From positions 25,173 through 48,947 of the forward strand of contig DBMM01000039.1 in the NCBI GenBank assembly GCA_002298925.1: DNA of 23,775 bases. The letters run 5' to 3'. This document shows positions 6,205 through 12,814 of this stretch, piece after piece. The notes beneath the pieces were generated by a model. It did no database searches and had not been told where the DNA came from. It worked only from the letters and a program-made list of their open reading frames with translations. Position 1 is the first letter of the stretch. Each line of letters starts with the position of its first letter. A program made the translations under genes and the position numbers. The stretch comes from Geobacter sp. UBA698. Its GTDB lineage: Bacteria > Desulfobacterota > Desulfuromonadia > Geobacterales > Pseudopelobacteraceae.

Positions 6205-7691
6205 GATTTTCCTTTATTGATCTTCTTGGAAGCTTTTATCCGCGTCGGCTGCCCACCCAGAATGCCTTCGAAGTCGGACACCGGATCACCGATGACGATA
6301 CCTTCATCGGTAATCTCGAATCGCCTGATTTCGGTGCTGTGGGCGCTGGCGCGCACTTTTACGACCGCCATGACGCGCTGCAAACGGCTCTCCACCTCGA
6401 TGTAGCGCTGTACGATGATCGCGTCGGTGAGAAATGCCGATCCGTAGGGGCTGAAGCGCAGATCGATATAGCGGTCTTCGAGTTCCGACGTCATCAGCAC
6501 CGTCACGCCCATGCTGGACAGCACGGCAAACATGCGAAACAGCGACTCGCGAAAGTCCTCGCGGAAGGTGGGAGCCACCGCCAACTCGAACCCTGAGAGC
6601 GAGTCGATCACCACCCGGGTTGCTTTCATCCGATGAATGAGACTGGTCAGACGTTGAACGATCTCATCGATCGACAGATCCGGAGTGCGGGTATTGATCA
6701 GGCCGATTTGTCCTGCGCGGACCATATCGTCCAGCGTACGAACCCAGGACTGACTGGGCGTTTGTTCAAACGCTACGATTACGCCCGGTTCGCCCCGGCG
6801 CACCCCTTCGGCCAGGAAGGCCGTAGCGAGGATGGTTTTGCCCGATCCGGACGGCCCCGCCACCAGCAGTGAATAGCCGGATGGCAAGCCGCCACCCAGC
6901 ATTTCGTCCAGGCGCGGCACGCCCATGGCAAGCCGCATTTTGCTGCGCAACGCCTCGGAGGTGATCGGCACCTCCCCGGTATCGTCGAGAACGAGCGCCG
7001 CAGGAAAGACTTCGATCCCGTCGCTGGTGATGCGGAAGGTATGCATCCCCGGGCGGGTCGCCTGGCCGCGCATTTTCAGAACCTGCATCTTGCGCACCAT
7101 TGAATTGCGGTAGACGTTTTGCTCAAGCAACAGCAGGCCGTCGGCCACCGTCAGGACCGGATTGGAGCCGCTCTCCGACAAAAATTCCCCGATCAGGAAG
7201 GAGGTGGCCTGCCAGCTGCTCAACTCTGTCCCGAGCTGCTGTATGAACAGCTGCAGACTGATCGCTCCCTCGTCCTTATGTTGCGCTTCCTGGATAACCG
7301 AGCGGAAGGAATCTACGAAAACCAGCGCCGGAGAGAATGTCTCGACCTCGTGCGTGATGCGCGCCAGCACCTGGTCTAAATTGCCGGTCGCCACGACGTC
7401 GCTCAAATTGATGAAGCGGATCGACACATTGAGCTTGTCCTTGTCGAAGAACGAGAACTGCTGTTGATAACGCAGCATCTTCAACGGCGGTTCGCCGAGC
7501 ATGGTGAAAAACAGCGCCGGTTTCTCCCTGGTAGCCAGGGCGAACATGATCTGGTGCGCCAGAGTGGTCTTGCCGGAGCCGGGAGGCCCCGCAATCAGGT
7601 TGAAGGAAAATTCCGGCAGGCCGCCGCCCAGGACCGCATCGAGGCCGGGCACGCCGGTGCCAAGCCTGTGTATGGTCATTTTTTTTCTCAT
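6201..7691 (-). CDS. KaiC-like double-domain RecA-type ATPase
   Basis: A 496-residue protein with two KaiC/RecA-fold ATPase domains in tandem. Domain 1 has Walker A GPPGSGKT (35-42) and Walker B ALVFVDS (122-128). Domain 2 has Walker A GPSGSGKT (279-286) and Walker B RVVIDS (359-364). Each begins with the KaiC entry motif (GVPGLDAVLGGGLP; GVPRLDEMLGGGLP). The glutamate pair of cyanobacterial KaiC is reduced to single E residues (MLGEPP, AFEQTP). No kaiA or kaiB is nearby, so this is a KaiC-family signalling ATPase and not a clock by default. It overlaps both neighbours by 4 bp, implying coupled translation and possibly a physical complex. The ATG is fixed by the overlap with the upstream stop. 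Confidence 0.93.
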   Translation of the reverse strand: MRKKMTIHRLGTGVPGLDAVLGGGLPEFSFNLIAGPPGSGKTTLAHQIMFALATREKPALFFTMLGEPPLKMLRYQQQFSFFDKDKLNVSIRFINLSDVVATGNLDQVLARITHEVETFSPALVFVDSFRSVIQEAQHKDEGAISLQLFIQQLGTELSSWQATSFLIGEFLSESGSNPVLTVADGLLLLEQNVYRNSMVRKMQVLKMRGQATRPGMHTFRITSDGIEVFPAALVLDDTGEVPITSEALRSKMRLAMGVPRLDEMLGGGLPSGYSLLVAGPSGSGKTILATAFLAEGVRRGEPGVIVAFEQTPSQSWVRTLDDMVRAGQIGLINTRTPDLSIDEIVQRLTSLIHRMKATRVVIDSLSGFELAVAPTFREDFRESLFRMFAVLSSMGVTVLMTSELEDRYIDLRFSPYGSAFLTDAIIVQRYIEVESRLQRVMAVVKVRASAHSTEIRRFEITDEGIVIGDPVSDFEGILGGQPTRIKASKKINKGKS

Positions 7692-8143
7692 GATTCGGTC
7701 TCCTGTTCAGTTGCCGGTGACGGGGATTCCCAAGCCGGCTGCAATATACGCACGGTCAAAGCTTCTCCGATCAAAGATGCCAGCAGCTCGGTGAAGGTCA
7801 CCAGCAGGTTATAGCCGGCCTCTGCTGCGTCATCTTTGCTCTGGTTCGCCAGGCGTGCCTGGAGGATTGCAAGCTGATTGGCGTCATCTCCCTGTTCCCC
7901 GGGATCTACAAGGCAGGGAAAGGCGCTGCTCGCCAGGTGCAGCGAGCGCCTGAAAAGGACGTCCACGCCCTGCGCGCCGATCACCGGTGCAAGCAGGTCA
8001 GCCATCTGAAGCCATGTGCCGGCGATGGTCTTGGCAACCGTACTTGCATCGGGGGCGACCTGGGTACGATGCAACAGTGTCCTTCGGATCGCTTCCCGAT
8101 ACAGTTCACTATGTGTAGTTATCGCTACTGCCGTAGGATTCAT
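7688..8143 (-). CDS. Unrecognised 151-aa helical protein, first in KaiC operon
   Basis: I do not recognise this family. The 151 residues are predicted to be mostly alpha-helical and soluble (TVAKTIAGTWLQMADLLAPV, then GAQGVDVLFRRSLHLASSAF). A polar Q/D-rich linker (about 85-110) precedes a hydrophobic helix LLVTFTELLASLIGEALTV and an acidic Ser/Pro/Glu-rich tail. There is no signal peptide. Its stop overlaps the KaiC-like start by ATGA, so it is the leading gene of the kaiC-GGDEF/EAL operon and a plausible regulator or adaptor for them. The ATG at 8143 has an AAGG core about 12 bases upstream, somewhat far. Confidence 0.8.
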   Translation of the reverse strand: MNPTAVAITTHSELYREAIRRTLLHRTQVAPDASTVAKTIAGTWLQMADLLAPVIGAQGVDVLFRRSLHLASSAFPCLVDPGEQGDDANQLAILQARLANQSKDDAAEAGYNLLVTFTELLASLIGEALTVRILQPAWESPSPATEQETES

Positions 8144-8560
8144 ATAGCAATATTACCTTATACTAAGGAGGATGCAATAAACTACAAAGTGGGCTTCCTT
8201 GGCTTTAATAGTCCCATCGTACGCCGAAGTCGGAGCTTTTGCTGGAACGTGGCGGACTTTGATGTTGACCATGTGCGGAATGTCCAGCTTCTCAATTGTA
8301 ACAATCTTATGTGCAGGTATAATTTGGTGGCCATTTGCGCAGATTTTGCTGACCCGATCCTGTGGACGGGATCGAGACCTCGCTGGCCAGGTTGTACAAA
8401 ACCATACAACAGGTCTGCCCGGCGCTAAAGCCGAAGCGTGTATTTGCGGAAGACGAGGTGTGGCAGGCAAAGGACGTCGTCGCGCAAGCAGGGGCAACAC
8501 ATCACCGCAGTGACAGTTCCCTGCGGTGAGCCAATTAAAAACAGCTTGAAAAGGGTGCTC
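8144..8560. other. Divergent intergenic region with coding-like fragments
   Basis: This stretch separates the minus-strand KaiC operon from plus-strand kup. On the minus strand, about 8153-8353 reads protein-like (HQIIPAHKIVTIEKLDIPHM, then VRHVPAKAPTSAYDGTIKAK) and stops nine bases before the operon's first ATG. It has no credible start unless an internal ATG near 8264 is used. On the plus strand there is a separate small frame at 8362-8529. No known riboswitch motif was found. Confidence 0.35.
8362..8529 (+). CDS. Possible small protein or gene remnant upstream of kup
   Basis: Fifty-five codons from GTG read VDGIETSLARLYKTIQQVCP and ALKPKRVFAEDEVWQAKDVV before a polar tail. The composition is protein-like and helical, unlike a random frame, but I recognise no family and see no good ribosome binding site. 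It stops 31 bases before kup. It may be the end of an older gene whose front was lost. Confidence 0.28.
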   Translation: MDGIETSLARLYKTIQQVCPALKPKRVFAEDEVWQAKDVVAQAGATHHRSDSSLR

Positions 8561-10465
8561 ATGGAATTGCCGCCGGTTGCACAGGATGACGGACAGCGTG
8601 GATCAGACCACCCGTTTCTTCTGCTGAGCCTGTCTGCCCTCGGGGTCGTTTACGGCGACATCGGGACGAGTCCGATCTATGCTCTGCGCGAATGCTTTCA
8701 CGGCTCGCATCCGTTTCCGCCGACGGAGGCAAACGTTCTTGGCGTACTGTCGCTCATCTTCTGGGCGCTGATGATCATTATCTCACTCAAGTACCTGCTC
8801 GTTGTGATGAGAGCCGACAACCACGGCGAAGGGGGCATCCTGGCGCTGCTGGCCTTGCTCGCTCCCTGGCGCGACCGTTCCCGAAAGAGTCGCATGTTGC
8901 TCTTTATCGGTCTGTTCGGCGCGGCGCTCCTCTATGGCGATGGGGCTATTACCCCGGCAATATCGGTCCTCTCCGCCGTCGAGGGGTTAGAGTTAGCGAC
9001 TCCGGGGCTGAAACCGTTCGTGCTGCCGATCACGATTACGATCCTTGTACTCCTCTTCCGCTTCCAAAAGCGCGGCTCCTCCCGGATCGGCGCCGTGTTC
9101 GGCCCCGTCATGCTGCTCTGGTTCGCTGCCATTGCCCTACTCGGAATCATCTGGATTGTCCGTGCGCCCAAGGTACTCGCTGCAATCAACCCGGTCCATG
9201 GCATCGATTTCTTTATCAATAACGGCTGGCGCGGTTTCGTTGTTCTCGGGGCCGTCTTCCTGGTGGTTACCGGCGGGGAGGCCCTTTATGCCGACATGGG
9301 GCATTTTGGACGTTTTCCCATCAGGCTTGCCTGGTTCGCCCTGGTATTGCCTGCACTCCTGCTCAACTATTTCGGCCAGGCTGCGCTGATCCTGCTTAAT
9401 CCCGAGCAGTCACAGCAACCGTTCTTCAATCTGGCGCCCAAGTGGGCACTCTACCCGCTGGTAGTGCTGGCTACAGTTGCCACCGTGATTGCCTCACAGG
9501 CGGTAATTTCCGGGGCATTCTCCCTGACCCGGCAGGCCGTGCAGCTCGGACAGTGCCCGCATGTACACATTATCCAGACCTCCTGGAAAGAAATAGGGCA
9601 GATCTACATTCCCAGTGTCAATTGGCTGCTGATGATCGTGACGATCTCCCTCGTGCTTGGTTTCGGCTCTTCCAGCAAACTAGCCGGTGCTTACGGGGTG
9701 GCGGTCACGACCACCATGGTGATCACGGTGGTGCTGGCCTTTTTTGTCGCCGTTCAAAAATGGCGGTGGCATCCCGTCACTGCCGGTCTGATCACGTTAC
9801 TGTTTCTGACGGTGGACGTGGCATTTTTCGGAGCTAACATACTGAAAATTGAGTCCGGTGGCTGGTTTCCCCTGGCAGCGGGCGGAATAGTCTTTACCAT
9901 GATGGCAACATGGTACCGGGGTCGGGAAATCCTTGCCCAACGTTTTGAAGAAACCAAGGAACCTCTCGACCTTTTCCTGCGACGGATTGCCACACATCCC
10001 CCGCTACGCGTTCCGGGCACGGCAGTATTTCTGGTCAAACAGATTACCGGGACTCCTCCCCAGCTGCTCCATCATCTCGCCCATAACCAGGTACTTCATG
10101 AGCAGGTCGTACTGCTCACCGTCGTTACAAAAGAAGTCCCCCGGGTAACGGCAGAGAAGCGGCTCGAGGTCATCAGACTGGAACAGGGTTTTTCCCAGGT
10201 GATCGTCAACTACGGCTTCATGCAAAGCCCCAATGTGCCGGTTGCCTTGAGAGGATGTGAATCATTCGGCCTGAAGGTGAATCTGGACACCACCACGTTC
10301 TACCTTGCCCGCGAGACCCTGATTCCTTCAGTTGAGCGCCGCGGCATGATGCTCTGGCGGGAGAAACTGTTCTCGTTCATGAACCGTAACGCCCTGCCTG
10401 CGACTGATTTCTTCAGGATACCGCCCGAGCAAGTTGTTGAATTGGGGACACGCATCGAAATTTAA
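8561..10465 (+). CDS. kup: Kup potassium uptake permease
   Basis: A 634-residue KUP/HAK/KT-family K+/H+ symporter of the inner membrane. The signature GVVYGDIGTSPIYALREC lies at residues 28-45, followed by ADNHGEGGILALLAL, LYGDGAITPAISVLSAVEG and GGEALYADMGHFG, all conserved in the family. About twelve hydrophobic helices fill residues 20-460, and a soluble C-terminal domain of about 170 residues follows (GTAVFLVKQ, VNYGFMQSPNVPVALRGCE, FYLARETLIP). ATG 8561 is chosen because AAGGG lies five bases upstream and MELPP fits the family length; the longer frame from 8438 runs through unrelated sequence. It is monocistronic and convergent with the next gene. Confidence 0.95.
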   Translation: MELPPVAQDDGQRGSDHPFLLLSLSALGVVYGDIGTSPIYALRECFHGSHPFPPTEANVLGVLSLIFWALMIIISLKYLLVVMRADNHGEGGILALLALLAPWRDRSRKSRMLLFIGLFGAALLYGDGAITPAISVLSAVEGLELATPGLKPFVLPITITILVLLFRFQKRGSSRIGAVFGPVMLLWFAAIALLGIIWIVRAPKVLAAINPVHGIDFFINNGWRGFVVLGAVFLVVTGGEALYADMGHFGRFPIRLAWFALVLPALLLNYFGQAALILLNPEQSQQPFFNLAPKWALYPLVVLATVATVIASQAVISGAFSLTRQAVQLGQCPHVHIIQTSWKEIGQIYIPSVNWLLMIVTISLVLGFGSSSKLAGAYGVAVTTTMVITVVLAFFVAVQKWRWHPVTAGLITLLFLTVDVAFFGANILKIESGGWFPLAAGGIVFTMMATWYRGREILAQRFEETKEPLDLFLRRIATHPPLRVPGTAVFLVKQITGTPPQLLHHLAHNQVLHEQVVLLTVVTKEVPRVTAEKRLEVIRLEQGFSQVIVNYGFMQSPNVPVALRGCESFGLKVNLDTTTFYLARETLIPSVERRGMMLWREKLFSFMNRNALPATDFFRIPPEQVVELGTRIEI

Positions 10466-10503
10466 GGTTGCTTCACAGGACAAACCGGGCAGGCCGGAGC
10501 AGA

Positions 10504-10538
10504 TGAGTCGTCGTCTTGCGGGACAGCATGACGACTCA
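10504..10538. other. Hairpin between convergent kup and small membrane gene
   Basis: A perfect 9-bp inverted repeat TGAGTCGTC (10504-10512) / GACGACTCA (10530-10538) overlaps the stop codon of the minus-strand gene. There is no T-tract on either side, so termination activity is uncertain. Confidence 0.5.
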
Positions 10539-10727
10539 CTTCCCGATGCGGATGCCGGAGAGGGAACTTAACAGACCAAACACGCTCAGCAGCCACAAAA
10601 CCACAACAATGACCACAACTGCGTTCAGGATGGACTTGATGGAACCGGCCATCGGGATATAGCTGTTAACGAGCCAGAGAAGAACACCAACCACGATCAG
10701 GACAATCACCACTTGAAGTAATGGCAT
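10536..10727 (-). CDS. Thivi_2564-family small membrane protein
   Basis: A 63-residue protein with two transmembrane helices (LLQVVIVLIVVGVLLWLV and ILNAVVVIVVVLWLLSVFGL) joined by NSYIPMAGSIKS. This pattern, including the IP(M)xGxIKxILN loop, is characteristic of the Thivi_2564 family of unknown function. ATG 10727 is preferred over the upstream GTG at 10739 because GGGAGG abuts the GTG, whereas it sits about 11 bases from the ATG. It lies 68 bp from the DUF3309 gene on the same strand, and the two may be co-transcribed. Confidence 0.85.
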   Translation of the reverse strand: MPLLQVVIVLIVVGVLLWLVNSYIPMAGSIKSILNAVVVIVVVLWLLSVFGLLSSLSGIRIGK

Positions 10728-10795
10728 GTCTTGATTCACCTCCCTATTTTGTTTCGGATATTTTCCATCACTCAGTGCCTACCTCCATGGGGCAT

Positions 10796-10951
10796 CTAAA
10801 GCCTCCCCATGAGCAGCAGAATGATCAGAATCAGCAGGATCAGGCCCAGCCCGCCGCTTGGGGCATAGCCCCACTGCCGGCTGTGCGGCCAGGTAGGCAG
10901 AGCGCCTAACAGCATCAAAATCAGCACAACGATCAAAATCGTTCCAAGCAT
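10796..10951 (-). CDS. DUF3309 family small membrane protein
   Basis: Fifty-one residues: MLGTILIVVLILMLLGALPT, then WPHSRQWGYAPSGGLGLILL and ILIILLLMGRL. The central LPTWPHSR.WGY.PSGGLG motif between two transmembrane helices defines DUF3309. Function is unknown; such genes often accompany other small stress proteins. AAGGAG lies seven bases before the ATG. Confidence 0.93.
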   Translation of the reverse strand: MLGTILIVVLILMLLGALPTWPHSRQWGYAPSGGLGLILLILIILLLMGRL

Positions 10952-10976
10952 AGCACTACTCCTTCCGGGTTACCCA

Positions 10977-11010
10977 GGCTCGTTACTCCGCCGTGGCGAG
11001 GCAACGAGCC
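10977..11010. other. Strong imperfect hairpin
   Basis: GGCTCGTT (10977-10984) pairs with AACGAGCC (11003-11010), with a further CTC.GCC/GGC.AG stem inside. It is followed on the plus strand by TTTAATCTG only, so it is not a convincing terminator. Confidence 0.45.
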
Positions 11011-11045
11011 TTTAATCTGTTTGACTAGTTCACAGCGAATACCGC

Positions 11046-11138
11046 TCAACGAACAGATTTTCCAATGTTGTGCTCCGTGCCGGGTTTCGCGATAATCTGC
11101 GTGAGCTTATCCTTCACTTTGTGGAATTTGCTTTCCAC
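11046..11138 (-). pseudogene. CsbD-like remnant
   Basis: Thirty codons from GTG encode VESKFHKVKDKLTQIIAKPG followed by a divergent tail and a stop. The start aligns with the FHQVKGQIKETVGKL core of the intact CsbD protein 0.6 kb upstream on the same strand. AGGAG lies three bases before the GTG, too close for efficient initiation. It looks like a decayed paralogue of that csbD; a real micro-protein is possible. Confidence 0.4.
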
Positions 11139-11206
11139 CTGCTCCTACGAGCTGGAATTAACTTGCAGAAAATCGCAGAATCCAATCAGCCTCGAAACGG
11201 TTTAAA

Positions 11207-11593
11207 TCACTTGGCCAACCTTATATCGAGTCTAACATTTGGACCTGTCAAATTTGGCGTTGCTGTAGCGGATTGTGTCACGTATCCGGCTAGGCTAAAT
11301 GTAAAGTAGAAAACGCTACCGACACCTGCTGTTGGAGATACCCATTGATAAAAGCCATTTACGTCCGTGGCGTTATTAATGGTTGAAATTATCTTTCCAG
11401 CCGCATTATTTTCTCTTACTTCAATATTCACGTTCTGCAGTTTCACTGCAGGATTGCTCGTGTCGGTGACGAAAATATCGACTTTGCCCTGCCCTTGGAC
11501 AAATTGTTCGGAGCTTCCGCCACAGCCACCGATCAGTAGACCAGCGACAACAAGCACTAACCACATGGTTGTTATTTTAATCAGATTTTTCAT
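11207..11593 (-). CDS. Small lipoprotein with a carboxypeptidase-regulatory-like (beta-sandwich) domain
   Basis: A 128-residue exported lipoprotein. The signal sequence WLVLVVAGLLIGGC ends in a lipobox (IGGC, lipidated Cys24). After a short Gly/Ser linker comes one all-beta domain (KVDIFVTDTSNPAVKLQNVN, then ATDVNGFYQWVSPTAGVGSV and YFTFSLAGYVTQSATATPN). The pattern of an added qualifier, DVNGFYQW and a final LAGY resembles the CarboxypepD_reg/Ig-like domains found in surface proteins. Function is unknown. AAGGAG precedes the ATG by five bases. Confidence 0.82.
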   Translation of the reverse strand: MKNLIKITTMWLVLVVAGLLIGGCGGSSEQFVQGQGKVDIFVTDTSNPAVKLQNVNIEVRENNAAGKIISTINNATDVNGFYQWVSPTAGVGSVFYFTFSLAGYVTQSATATPNLTGPNVRLDIRLAK

Positions 11594-11645
11594 GACAGCT
11601 CCTTGATTGCTCTTGGGTTATTGTTCCGTTGCGCAGGCACTCGCC

Positions 11646-11671
11646 GCGCGAGCCGTAACGAGCTCTCGCGC
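11646..11671. other. GC-rich dyad between csbD and lipoprotein gene
   Basis: A perfect 7-bp inverted repeat GCGCGAG (11646-11652) / CTCGCGC (11665-11671) lies in the 124-bp gap downstream of csbD. There is no T-run, so it is more likely a REP-like or processing hairpin than a terminator. Confidence 0.45.
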
Positions 11672-11717
11672 CCTGTTATTCTGGCCTGGAAACCTGATGG
11701 TGAATGGTCACTCGCTG

Positions 11718-11897
11718 CTACTTCTCCAGCACCTTTTCAACCTGGCCGATCTTTTTTTGAACTTTGCCGGCTATCTTTTCACCTTTGCCTTCGCCTTCCA
11801 ATTCAGGATCATTGACCAGTTTCCCAACAGTCTCCTTGATCTGTCCCTTAACTTGATGAAAAGTCCCTTTAGCCTCGTCCTTCGTGCTCGATTTCAT
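11718..11897 (-). CDS. CsbD family stress-response protein
   Basis: A 59-residue, very hydrophilic helical protein of the CsbD family (MKSSTKDEAKGTFHQVKGQI, then KETVGKLVNDPELEGEGKGE). Family members are induced in general stress responses; the molecular role is unknown. The ATG at 11897 is preceded by GAGGAG at a normal distance, so the longer frame beginning at 11945, which runs through a palindromic leader, is rejected. The leader contains an 11-bp dyad, and a duplicated 216-bp element lies further upstream. Confidence 0.9.
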   Translation of the reverse strand: MKSSTKDEAKGTFHQVKGQIKETVGKLVNDPELEGEGKGEKIAGKVQKKIGQVEKVLEK

Positions 11898-11919
11898 GAT
11901 GTATTCTCCTCTCGATTGT

Positions 11920-11958
11920 GAATTCACCCATTTGACAATCTTCATTGTGGGTGAATTC
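11920..11958. promoter_or_regulatory. 11-bp dyad in the csbD leader
   Basis: GAATTCACCCA (11920-11930) and TGGGTGAATTC (11948-11958) form a perfect inverted repeat 23 to 61 bases upstream of the csbD ATG, with a nested GATTG/CAATC pair. It could be a repressor operator or an mRNA leader hairpin. Confidence 0.55.
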
Positions 11959-11979
11959 TCGTTTACTCATCCCGCCTGC

Positions 11980-12195
11980 TATCCACCTGTTAACATTATA
12001 CACCAATACAAAATATCAAGATCTCGTAGTATGGCTGAATTTACTGTCGTTGTTTCACGAAGAGAAGACTCAGCATTTTAGGAGGTGACAAATTAGAGTT
12101 TGTCCTAAACAGGAAATTGGATTGGCAGTGATGGGATAGAAACGAGGTCACGTCAGGAATATTGAGGAAAAAAATAAGTCCACACCTACCGTTAC
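11980..12195. repeat. 216-bp duplicated intergenic element, copy A
   Basis: This block aligns almost gap-free with 18069-18284 in the same orientation. The 65-bp run 12014-12078 is identical to 18103-18167, and divergence increases towards both ends. Both copies lie upstream, on the minus strand, of probable stress or storage genes (csbD here). No transposase or terminal inverted repeats are seen. Confidence 0.88.
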
Positions 12196-12344
12196 ACAGA
12201 GATGCACGCCTCTGGATCACTGGCCTGGAGATCGTCAACAAGAAACTTGGGCTGACTCGCGTAATAGACTTGTCGGTAGCCTTGCTTGATCAGGTCTTTC
12301 CGAATTGGCGGTAATTGAGACCCACGTGAACCGGACTGTTCGAG
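12192..12344 (-). pseudogene. Unrecognised coding-like remnant
   Basis: An open frame of 51 codons without a start reads LPPIRKDLIKQGYRQVYYAS and QPKFLVDDLQASDPEACISV before a TAA. The composition looks like a real protein C-terminus, but I cannot name the family. Its stop coincides with the end of the duplicated element, suggesting the element and this fragment became joined by rearrangement. Confidence 0.25.
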
Positions 12345-12640
12345 TCATCGCAATCTTCTCCGTTACCGGCTTCAGTCTCGCCACTACCGGGGAAGTTCAG
12401 AATTCAGGTTCGCCGCGAAACGTCCAGTAGAGAAACAGCAGCGATGGCACGAGAAAAATGCACGAAGCGTGGCGGGAGGTGACGCCGCGGCGGCCAGGGC
12501 AAGTTGCCCGATAAGGAGGTCCGGGAATCCGTAGATCCTCTTCACTCCAGCTGTATCTGACAAATACGGGAGGTATGGCGCGATAAAACGGCGAGTATCA
12601 CCCAAATGCAGATCTGTCCGCCAGCCCATCCACACATCCG
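12345..12640. other. Eroded minus-strand membrane-protein-like sequence
   Basis: Two frames carry hydrophobic segments in series, LLIGQLALAAAASPPATLRA and, one frame over, CIFLVPSLLFLYWTFRGEPE, with a stop at 12397-12399. This looks like one frameshifted membrane protein gene in decay. The YWTFRG ending faintly recalls quinol-oxidase subunit II C-termini, but that is not enough to name it. Confidence 0.25.
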
Positions 12641-12814
12641 TCAGTATAGTTCATCATCAAGCCCTTTAGTTGCGCTGCGACCGGCCCACCATCGGGCAAA
12701 GATGAATGTGAGCGGAGGCAGCAGCGTCATTTGGAGTAGCGGCCACAGGCCCGCGCCAAGCGCGGACACCACGGGTATGTGCTCCGTATACGACCAGCGC
12801 CCAGCGGACTTCAA
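12641..12814 (-). CDS. Possible small single-TM protein coupled to the DUF1003 gene
   Basis: Fifty-seven codons follow the DUF1003 stop: LKSAGRWSYTEHIPVVSALG, AGLWPLLQMTLLPPLTFIFA and RWWAGRSATKGLDDELY. One strong transmembrane helix is followed by an Arg/Trp-rich positive stretch. A TTG start would overlap the preceding stop (TTGA), and internal GTG codons at residues 15-16 are alternatives. No Shine-Dalgarno is obvious. It could be a real microprotein or the first part of the decayed membrane gene downstream. Confidence 0.4.
   Translation of the reverse strand: MKSAGRWSYTEHIPVVSALGAGLWPLLQMTLLPPLTFIFARWWAGRSATKGLDDELY

Noticed and set aside
8692..9222. A 176-codon frame overlapping kup
   Set aside because: It is a frame shadow of kup transmembrane-coding DNA; the Arg/Pro-rich composition is typical of such shadows.
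12133..12143. GGGATAGAAACG words here and at 18287-18298, resembling CRISPR repeat ends
   Set aside because: There are only two isolated occurrences, with no regular spacing and no cas genes.
12041..12241. Short minus-strand frames sharing the C-terminal residues MLSLLFVKQRQ in the two copies of the duplicated element (here and at 18130-18318)
   Set aside because: Their similarity is explained by the duplicated DNA; the N-terminal parts are unrelated and neither has a ribosome binding site.
12336..12352. A GTTCGAGTC word resembling a tRNA T-loop
   Set aside because: It lacks a proper T-stem, and no acceptor, D or anticodon arms can be built around it.
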